DNA from: Arcobacter defluvii
Lineage (GTDB): Bacteria > Campylobacterota > Campylobacteria > Campylobacterales > Arcobacteraceae
Direction of reading: 5' to 3'
DNA length: 64,000 nucleotides
NCBI RefSeq assembly: GCF_013201725.1
Contig: NZ_CP053835.1
Location: forward strand, 2,790,001 to 2,854,000
The translations under genes and the position numbers were made by a program. The stretch's first letter is position 1, and every line of letters begins with the position of its first letter. The notes below the pieces were generated by a model that was not told the origin of the DNA, ran no database searches, and saw only the letters and a program-made list of their open reading frames with translations. Positions 57,011 to 64,000 of this stretch are shown here, piece after piece.

Positions 57011-57650
57011 AATAATACTTTATATGGCTAGTATAAAAATACCTGTGTAAATTTATTTAAATGATTTACAATTAAATAAAGAAGAACTATGAAAACAAGT
57101 AAAAGAAGAGAAAAAATATCATTAGATAGTATTTTAGAAAAATTTACTTCTCATCTCGGTTATGAAAAATATCAAGAATCAAAAAATTCAAACTATGGAA
57201 ATGGATATAATAAAAAATCACTCTTCTACTCTCCTTGAGAAATTATAAGCTCTTTAAGATTTGTATCTTTTAAAGGCAAAAAAGAAATTTTTCGTAATCT
57301 AAAAACAATTTATATTACAAAAACAGAAAAAGATGTACAATTATTACTGATAGAATTTAATGATATTTGATCCAAAAAAATATCCTCATATTTTACAATC
57401 TTGGTTAAATAATTAGAATGAATTAACTACATTTCTTAAATATCTCAAATTTATCCAAATAATAATTTATACTACAAATATTACAGAATCTGTTCATAAC
57501 TGGAGCTTAATAATCTCTCAACTTGCTATATTTTTTGAAAGTAGATTAGATAGTGAACTTAAAATTTAAGTTCTGGTGTGATAGGATTTTTTCTATTAGA
57601 ATTACTTTGAGATGGAATATTTAACGGTCTCAAATTTTTTTATACTCCTT
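57011..57650. other. Non-coding interval holding an IS256 relic
   Basis: 640 bp between the KASIII and pseH genes. The centre (57089-57569) is a decayed transposase. The outer parts are AT-rich; TTTGAGA/TCTCAAA (about 57606-57634) followed by seven T could be a terminator on the plus strand. No intact gene seen. Confidence 0.6.
57089..57569 (+). pseudogene. IS256-family transposase relic with internal deletions
   Basis: From ATG 57089 the N-terminal part reads LDSILEKFTSHLGYEKYQESKNS then YGNGYNKKSLF before a TGA at 57236. A second part recalls the core: FRNLKTIYITKTEKD, then, after a +1 shift in an A7 run, KKYPHILQSWLNN-stop-NELTTFLKY, IIYTTNITESVH and NWSLIISQLAIFFESRLDSEL. The catalytic middle is deleted. 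Stops fall at conserved Trp positions (TGA and TAG). It is the same family and orientation as the 46965 relic. Confidence 0.88.
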
Positions 57651-58208
57651 CTATATTTGACAATCTTTTATATCATAAAGCTTGTCAAATAAAATTCTTG
57701 ATTTAGAGTTAATGATGCTTTCATCATAAAAATTATCTACTACAACTCTTATCTCATTAAAGTCACTATTTTCACATCTGATAATTTCAATAGTTTTAAC
57801 ACCTCCTAATCTATTTCCCCTTGTATTATCTATAAGTTGCTTAGACTTTAAATATTTTATGTTCAATATAGTTGATATATAACTAATACAAATTCTATTT
57901 ACTATTCCTCCCCCTTCAAATTTATACTCTTCTTTTACTAAATAATCTCCAATATAATAAGTATCATCTGTAATCTTTTTTAAACTAATAACCCCATAAT
58001 CTTTTTCATTGATTGTAATTAGAAAAGAGAAATATTTATCTGCATTTTTTAATAATTCAAAATAATTTTTATGTTCTTCTTTACTTATAATATTCTTGTT
58101 AACAGATATTTTTCTAATAAATTCTTGATTTCTATACTCTAAGATTTGATTATATTTATCTTCATTTAAATATATAAAATTGATTATTCTTAATTCTCTT
58201 TTTTTCAT
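57651..58208 (-). CDS. pseH: PseH-like UDP-4-amino-sugar N-acetyltransferase
   Basis: 185 residues. GNAT fold with the PseH signatures: LRIINFIYLNEDKYNQILEYRNQEFIRK, YGVISLKKITDDTYYIGDYL, EGGGIVNRICISYI. PseH acetylates C4-NH2 of the amino-altrose from PseC. An acyl group other than acetyl could be used, given the ACP genes nearby. It is the last gene of pseB-pseC-AlbA-pseF-pseH, 6 bp after pseF. Confidence 0.88.
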   Translation of the reverse strand: MKKRELRIINFIYLNEDKYNQILEYRNQEFIRKISVNKNIISKEEHKNYFELLKNADKYFSFLITINEKDYGVISLKKITDDTYYIGDYLVKEEYKFEGGGIVNRICISYISTILNIKYLKSKQLIDNTRGNRLGGVKTIEIIRCENSDFNEIRVVVDNFYDESIINSKSRILFDKLYDIKDCQI

Positions 58209-58214
58209 AATATA

Positions 58215-58919
58215 CTACTTGCTTCCTGATTTTAAAATAGCTTCATACATATATTCAGCTCTTACCCAATCTTCAAATGTATCTATGTCCTGTACCAAGT
58301 ATCGTGGTAATATTATAGGTACAGAATCTTTTCCAAAAATAATCTCATCTGATTTGATATTTAAATTCGTCCAATAAAACTGCCCAGCATCTTGATAAGC
58401 TTCTTCTAGGTCTTGACTACGTTTCATAAAATTTTCAGGCCAAAACATTTCACATCTTTCATCTTGCGTGATTTTAAAAGTTCTTTGAATTGGAAATGGC
58501 ATAGATGTACCTGAAAAAGCACTTTTTGCATTTGATTTTTTTAGTTTTTCAAAACCTTCAATCAAATATTTTTCATCTAAAAAAGGTGCTGTTGCATAAA
58601 TAGTACAAATAAAATCGTAGTCTTCACCAACACTTTTTAAATACTCTAAAGCATGATTTACAACTGCACCTGTTCCTGTAAAGTCATCACTCAACTTTTT
58701 AGGACGTAAAAAAGGTACAGTTGCACCATATTTTTTTGAAATTTGTGCAATTTCTTCATCATCGGTTGAAACAATAACTTTATCAAAAAGATTTGATTTT
58801 AAAGCAACTTCTATGCTGTAAGCTATCAAAGGTTTTCCAAAAAAATCTTTTATATTTTTTCTAGGAATTCTTTTACTTCCACCTCTTGCTGGAATTATTG
58901 CAACACAACTATTTTGCAA
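58215..58919 (-). CDS. pseF: Pseudaminic acid cytidylyltransferase PseF
   Basis: 234 residues. IIPARGGSKRIPRKNIKDFFGKP is the CMP-sugar synthetase signature; VIVSTDDEEIAQ and LDEKYLIEGFEKL match PseF. It activates the nonulosonic acid as CMP-sugar for Maf. It overlaps the AlbA_2 gene by 11 bp, unusual for a core pathway gene and suggesting tight coupling. Confidence 0.93.
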   Translation of the reverse strand: MQNSCVAIIPARGGSKRIPRKNIKDFFGKPLIAYSIEVALKSNLFDKVIVSTDDEEIAQISKKYGATVPFLRPKKLSDDFTGTGAVVNHALEYLKSVGEDYDFICTIYATAPFLDEKYLIEGFEKLKKSNAKSAFSGTSMPFPIQRTFKITQDERCEMFWPENFMKRSQDLEEAYQDAGQFYWTNLNIKSDEIIFGKDSVPIILPRYLVQDIDTFEDWVRAEYMYEAILKSGSK

Positions 58920-60252
58920 AATATCCTCCTGTTTTTGGTATTCCTCTAAATTCTATTTTATTTTCATCTTTAAGTTGTTTAATGTATCTTTCTATCGTTC
59001 TCTGTGTTATTTGTGGAAAATAATTTGATATTGCCTTTGCTCTTATAGGTTGATTTTGTTTTATATACTCATATATTTCATTTACACCGACATTTACACC
59101 GACATTTACACCGACATTTATACCGACATTTATTGTTTTTCTATCAACTCTTTTATAAAAAGTTGTTCTAACAGCCTCCCACTCATACTCAAAAGTTGGT
59201 TTTGGAAGACCATATTCTAAACATTCATTTATAATATTTATAGTTCCTTTTCCCCAGTTTTCTATAAATCCACACTTGTAAAATACAGATGCCATAGTTG
59301 GATTAAATGGTTTTGATTGATGTGGTTTATCAAATTTTTCAATTGGAACTTCAGGATTTAATGTTGCACCATTATAAAGAACAAGTTTATCATCATAAAC
59401 TCTTATTTGTAAATTTGAGGTATTTGTATAGTCTCTATGAATCAAAGCATTTATAACTGCTTCTCTTAAAGCTTCATAGGGATATTCTAGTTTTTCCCTT
59501 CTATGAACTCCCTCATAAGAGATATAAGCTTTTAGATATTTAAGTCTTAAAATATCAAGTATCATATCTACTTGATTTATCAAATTTCCCTCTACTATAT
59601 CACTACTTTGTATATCTGTTTCACTTAAAAATCTTCCTATTTTTGAGTGTGATTGAATATAATACTGCTGTGGATTTTTAGAGAAAAGCAAAATAGCTGC
59701 TCTTTTTAGATAATTTCCCTCATATAAATTTAATTTTCGTAAAAGCTCTTCTAAATTATCTTCATTTATTATATCAGGAACTCTATCTTTTGCTAGTTTT
59801 TTAAACTTCTCAATAGTTTTTAAATCTATCTCATCTAAAGTAAATCTCTCTTCAACCACATCGTCCCAAGTTTTACCATACTTTTTGAGTAAAAAATTTG
59901 TAAGATTTCCACCATTTAACTCTATGGTATTACTTCCACTTCTTATATAAAATTTACCATTGTGTGAAATTGGTGCATAGGTTTTATTCACTTTTATTTC
60001 TAAATAATTCTTATTTTCTAAATTTTTTTGAAAAATATCTACAACTAATCCCAAACGATTATTTATTTTATTTGGAAGTATTTCTATTAATTCTTCTATA
60101 TTTTCAATCCCTAAAACCACAGCAGCATCATTTAAACCGATATATAAAACTCCACCCTCACTATTTGCAAATGCACAAATTGTTTTTAGATATTCATCTT
60201 TCCATATTTGTTTAAATTCAACTGCTTGAGATTCTATAAGATTAATATTCAC
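58909..60252 (-). CDS. AlbA_2/Schlafen-type ATP-binding regulator-like protein
   Basis: 447 residues. N-terminal AlbA_2 domain (ESQAVEFKQIWKDEYLKTICAFANSEGGVLYIG), an ATP-binding region with HRDYTNTSNLQIRVYD and GFIENWGKGTINI (GHKL-like), a low-complexity NVGV tandem repeat (~residues 376-392), and a C-terminal winged helix (FPQITQRTIERYIKQLKDENKIEFRG). Such proteins are annotated as transcriptional regulators or RecG-like. It is embedded in the pse operon, overlapping pseC by 4 bp and pseF by 11 bp. Role there is unknown. Confidence 0.85.
   Translation of the reverse strand: MNINLIESQAVEFKQIWKDEYLKTICAFANSEGGVLYIGLNDAAVVLGIENIEELIEILPNKINNRLGLVVDIFQKNLENKNYLEIKVNKTYAPISHNGKFYIRSGSNTIELNGGNLTNFLLKKYGKTWDDVVEERFTLDEIDLKTIEKFKKLAKDRVPDIINEDNLEELLRKLNLYEGNYLKRAAILLFSKNPQQYYIQSHSKIGRFLSETDIQSSDIVEGNLINQVDMILDILRLKYLKAYISYEGVHRREKLEYPYEALREAVINALIHRDYTNTSNLQIRVYDDKLVLYNGATLNPEVPIEKFDKPHQSKPFNPTMASVFYKCGFIENWGKGTINIINECLEYGLPKPTFEYEWEAVRTTFYKRVDRKTINVGINVGVNVGVNVGVNEIYEYIKQNQPIRAKAISNYFPQITQRTIERYIKQLKDENKIEFRGIPKTGGYFAK
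59079..59126 (-). repeat. Four 12-bp in-frame tandem repeats
   Basis: Plus-strand unit CATTTACACCGA, three perfect copies and one with a C-to-T change, plus a partial fifth. On the coding strand they encode (N-V-G-V/I)n in the linker between the ATP-binding and winged-helix domains. Copy-number change would alter linker length by four residues without shifting the frame. Confidence 0.9.
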
Positions 60253-61376
60253 TTTAAGATTTCCAATATTTTTTCACAAACATAATTTTGTTCTTCATGG
60301 GATAAATTTGGATAAATAGGTAAACTTATAGCTTTTTTATAATATTCATCCATAACAGGAGTGATTTCATTTCCAAACCCTAAATTTTTATAATATGGTT
60401 GTTTGTTTATAGGAATATAATGAAGTTGTAAACCGATATTACTTTCTCTCATTTTTAAAACTAACTCTTTTTTATCTATATTAAATTTTTCAAAATCTAT
60501 TTTTATTACATATAAATGATAAGCACTATTATTTGTAAATTCATAAAGAGGAATTATAAAATCTGTTTTTGAAAAAAAATCATCATATCTTTTTGCAATA
60601 GAACGTCTAAGATATAAAAAGCTATCAAGTTTTTTTAATTGAGATAAACCCAAGGCACATGAAATATCTGTTAATCTATAATTAAATCCAAGTTCAACCA
60701 TATCATAATGCCAAGGAGCAATATCAGCTCTTGGACTCATACCATGTCCCCTTAAAAGAAGAAGTTTTTCATAAATCTCTTTTGAATTTGTAGTAATTGC
60801 ACCACCCTCACCAGTTGTTATATGTTTAACAGGATGAAAAGAGAATATTGAACAATCACTGTTAGTGCAGCTCCCTGCTTTTATACCTTCAAAACTTGCA
60901 CCTATACTATGAGCACAATCTTCTAATATTTTAATATTATATTTTTCTTTTAAATATTTTAATTTTAGTTGATTTACAGGATTCCCAGAAAAATGAACAA
61001 CATAAATTGCTTTTATTGAAGAATCTTTCTTAAGTTCTTCTTCACACAAATCTAAATCTATATTTCCATCTTCTTTAATATCAACAAAAATAGGTTTTGC
61101 ATTAACATATAAAATAGAGTTTGAAGTTGCTAAAAAAGAGTTTGGAGTTGTTAATACTTTATCATTTTCATTTAATAAAACTATTGAAGCTAAATGAAGA
61201 GCTACTGTTCCATTTGATACAGCAACACAATATTTTGCGTTGCAATAAGAAGCGATTTTTTCTTCAAACTCTTTTACTTTTGGACCTGTTGTCAAAAAAT
61301 CAGATTTTAAAACTTCAACAACAGCTTCAATATCATTTTCACTAATTGTCTGTTTTCCATAAGGTATAAAATTCAT
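60249..61376 (-). CDS. pseC: UDP-4-amino-4,6-dideoxy-L-AltNAc transaminase PseC
   Basis: 375 residues, DegT/DnrJ/EryC1 fold. FIPYGKQTISENDIEAVVEVLKSDFLTTGPKV start, GTVALHLASIVLLN, EDCAHSIGAS and the PLP Lys in SFHPVKHITTGEGGA. It aminates the 4-keto sugar made by PseB. It starts at the base next to the pseB stop and overlaps the AlbA_2 gene by 4 bp. Confidence 0.95.
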   Translation of the reverse strand: MNFIPYGKQTISENDIEAVVEVLKSDFLTTGPKVKEFEEKIASYCNAKYCVAVSNGTVALHLASIVLLNENDKVLTTPNSFLATSNSILYVNAKPIFVDIKEDGNIDLDLCEEELKKDSSIKAIYVVHFSGNPVNQLKLKYLKEKYNIKILEDCAHSIGASFEGIKAGSCTNSDCSIFSFHPVKHITTGEGGAITTNSKEIYEKLLLLRGHGMSPRADIAPWHYDMVELGFNYRLTDISCALGLSQLKKLDSFLYLRRSIAKRYDDFFSKTDFIIPLYEFTNNSAYHLYVIKIDFEKFNIDKKELVLKMRESNIGLQLHYIPINKQPYYKNLGFGNEITPVMDEYYKKAISLPIYPNLSHEEQNYVCEKILEILK

Positions 61377-62396
<1,020 letters not shown>

Positions 62397-62401
62397 TTAA
62401 G

Positions 62402-62407
62402 ATTATA
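62402..62407 (-). promoter_or_regulatory. Probable -10 of the pse operon
   Basis: TATAAT on the minus strand, about 33 bp before the pseB ATG, with AAAGG as Shine-Dalgarno. The -35 position has no consensus match. Confidence 0.45.
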
Positions 62408-62492
62408 ATATCAAACATTACATTTAATTAATATTTTAATAAAGTATATGTAATAATATTTTACAATTTTATAAAAAAGGTATTTTTAATTA

Positions 62493-62705
62493 ATGCATGA
62501 TTACACTATTCCACAAGATATTATTAAAATTCAGAAAAAACTTACAACTTTTGAAAAAGATTCTAGAAACTACAAAAAATATACAAAAATTTTAGCAAAA
62601 CATATAAAATCATATACAATGAAAAAAAGAGTTAATGCTCATATAAAAACTATTGAAACTATTGAAAAAATTGAGCAAGAAGGAATTGAAGATATTTTAA
62701 AATAA
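62493..62705 (+). CDS. Small basic helical protein of unknown function
   Basis: 70 residues, Lys-rich and helical throughout (IIKIQKKLTTFEKDSRNYKKY, MKKRVNAHIKTIETIEKIEQEG). It has no signal peptide or cysteine motif. RBS (AAAGG) is twelve bases from ATG 62493. It is monocistronic, 96 bp before recA, and on the same strand. No family recognised; a nucleic-acid binding or coiled-coil role could be imagined from the charge only. Confidence 0.65.
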   Translation: MHDYTIPQDIIKIQKKLTTFEKDSRNYKKYTKILAKHIKSYTMKKRVNAHIKTIETIEKIEQEGIEDILK

Positions 62706-62801
62706 AAATATTACAAATTGTAATAAAAATTAAGACTTTAAAAAAAATCTGCTAAAATCCCAACATAAAATATAACAAATCAAATCAACATAGGAAATAT
62801 T

Positions 62802-63851
62802 ATGGATGAGAATCAAAAAAAATCTTTAGAATTAGCTATCAAACAAATTGATAAAACATTTGGGAAAGGTACACTTATTAGACTTGGTGATAAAGTTGTT
62901 GTTCCTACTGAAACAATTAGCACAGGTTCTTTAGGACTTGATTTAGCACTTGGAGTTGGTGGACTTCCTAAAGGTAGAGTTATAGAAATTTATGGGCCAG
63001 AAAGTTCAGGAAAAACAACATTAACACTTCATGCAATTGCAGAATGCCAAAAAGCTGGTGGAGTTTGTGCATTTATTGATGCTGAGCATGCTCTTGATGT
63101 TAAATATGCAAAAGATATTGGAGTAGATACAGACAATTTACTTGTATCTCAACCAGACTTTGGAGAACAAGCATTAGAAATTCTTGAAACAGTTATTAGA
63201 AGTGGTGCAGTTGATTTAGTTGTTATTGACTCTGTTGCAGCTCTTACTCCAAAAGTAGAAATAGATGGAGATATGGATGATCAACAAGTTGGTGTTCAAG
63301 CTAGACTTATGAGTAAAGCTTTAAGAAAAGTAACTGGTTTATTAAATAAGATGAATTGTACAGTTATTTTTATCAACCAAATAAGAATGAAAATAGGAAT
63401 GACTGGATATGGAAGTCCTGAAACAACAACTGGAGGGAATGCCCTAAAATTCTACTCTTCAGTAAGACTTGATATTAGAAGAATTGCTACACTTAAACAA
63501 GGTGAAAATTCTATTGGGAATAGAGTAAAAGTAAAAGTTGTAAAAAATAAAGTGGCAGCTCCTTTTAAACAAGCAGAATTTGATATTATGTTTGGAGAAG
63601 GTATCTCAAAAACTGGTGAATTAGTTGATTATGGTGTAAAACTTGATATTGTAGATAAAGCTGGTGCTTGGTTTAGTTATGGTGATTCAAAAATTGGACA
63701 AGGAAGAGAAAACTCAAAAGTATTCCTAAAAGACAACCCTGAAATAGCACGTGAAATTGAAAATAAAATTCTTGAATCTATGGGAGTTAATGATTCAATC
63801 ATTAGTAGTAGTTCAGATGATTTAGATGATACAGCTGATTTAGACGACTAA
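62802..63851 (+). CDS. recA: Recombinase RecA
   Basis: 349 residues. Walker [74 protein letters not shown] and L2 [16 protein letters not shown] are all present; acidic C-terminal tail ends DDTADLDD. It catalyses homologous strand exchange and LexA-type cleavage. RBS AGGA before the ATG. The next gene is eno, as in other Campylobacterota. Confidence 0.98.
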   Translation: MDENQKKSLELAIKQIDKTFGKGTLIRLGDKVVVPTETISTGSLGLDLALGVGGLPKGRVIEIYGPESSGKTTLTLHAIAECQKAGGVCAFIDAEHALDVKYAKDIGVDTDNLLVSQPDFGEQALEILETVIRSGAVDLVVIDSVAALTPKVEIDGDMDDQQVGVQARLMSKALRKVTGLLNKMNCTVIFINQIRMKIGMTGYGSPETTTGGNALKFYSSVRLDIRRIATLKQGENSIGNRVKVKVVKNKVAAPFKQAEFDIMFGEGISKTGELVDYGVKLDIVDKAGAWFSYGDSKIGQGRENSKVFLKDNPEIAREIENKILESMGVNDSIISSSSDDLDDTADLDD

Positions 63852-63854
63852 AAA

Positions 63855-63878
63855 ATCAAAGGAAACTTTTCCTTTGAT
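63855..63878 (+). terminator. Hairpin after recA
   Basis: ATCAAAGGAAA (63855-63865) pairs with TTTCCTTTGAT (63868-63878). No T-run follows, so termination strength is doubtful. Confidence 0.4.
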
Positions 63879-63978
63879 AAACAAAATACAAAAATTACTC
63901 TCTTTAAAAAAATACAAAAGCAAATAACAAATCTTTTTTAGCTATAATCATCTAAATTATGAAATATAGGAGATCTAA

Positions 63979-64000
63979 GTGGTATTTATTGATAATATTT
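63979..64000 (+). CDS. eno: Enolase, first codons only
   Basis: A GTG start at 63979 behind AGGAG opens the residues VFIDNI, matching the usual start of Campylobacterota enolase (M-V-F/Y-I-D-N-I). Only 22 bases lie in the window. The recA-eno neighbour relation supports the call. Confidence 0.7.

Noticed and set aside
59079-59126. Short tandem repeats as a possible CRISPR or regulatory repeat array
   Set aside because: Units are 12 bp with no spacers and lie in frame within a gene, encoding NVGV repeats.
63855-63878. Strong recA terminator
   Set aside because: The stem is good but no T-run follows on the plus strand, so it is listed only with low confidence.

Overview
The window comes from a very AT-rich genome of the Arcobacter group (Campylobacterota; Aliarcobacter/Arcobacter-like). 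Pointers are the A/T-rich codon use, the HQWRQPLN-type histidine-kinase H-box, the hrcA-grpE-dnaK order, recA followed by the start of eno, a short flagellin beside a Maf-type glycosyltransferase, and a pseudaminic-acid (pse) locus. Species was not determined.

Layout. 1-4.5 kb: a minus-strand cobalamin lower-loop operon (TIGR00303-type cobT, GDSL hydrolase, marC, cobU, cobS, CobC/CobD-like aminotransferase) with 4-bp overlaps. 4.6-9.5 kb: DASS anion transporter, TauE/SafE permease, a thioredoxin-dsbD pair and a rhodanese. 9.5-15.9 kb: rimK with a retropepsin-like protease and a small ORF, a cache-HAMP-GGDEF-EAL protein, psd, a Cys-rich small protein, MltA and a zinc-ribbon membrane protein. 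15.9-19.3 kb: hrcA-grpE-dnaK behind a CIRCE operator and a good sigma70 promoter. 19.5-26 kb: TAXI-type TRAP transporter and a two-component system. 26-35.3 kb: housekeeping genes on the minus strand (truA, an LptF/G-family permease, prepilin peptidase, uppS, coaBC, glmU, a long ankyrin protein, a SUV3-like helicase). 35.5-38 kb: trmA and an AAA_14/DUF4143 ATPase.

38.2-62.4 kb is the accessory core, a flagellin-glycosylation island. It holds flagellin, a Maf transferase, a PseG-like protein, a NeuB-family synthase, and pseB-pseC-(AlbA_2 protein)-pseF-pseH at the far end. Between these sits an acyl-carrier-protein pathway: three distinct ACPs, two SDRs plus an SDR lacking the catalytic Tyr, two adenylate-forming enzymes, a KASIII enzyme, two paralogous FkbM methyltransferases, a metallo-beta-lactamase/GNAT-like fusion and its stand-alone paralogue. 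The natural inference is that an acyl or aminoacyl group is built on ACPs and attached to a nonulosonic acid used on flagellin. Campylobacter jejuni has an analogous flagellar locus with ACPs, a FabH homologue and an amino-acid-activating enzyme, but the combination here looks distinctive.

Mobile-DNA traces lie inside the island. An apparently intact IS110-family element (CDS 51695-52924) has strongly structured non-coding flanks, one of which is a good bridge-RNA candidate. Two decayed IS256-family transposase relics in the same orientation (46965-47230 and 57089-57569) bracket about 10 kb of the ACP module. 62.5-64 kb: a small conserved-looking ORF, recA, and the first codons of eno. No tRNA, rRNA or CRISPR array was seen.
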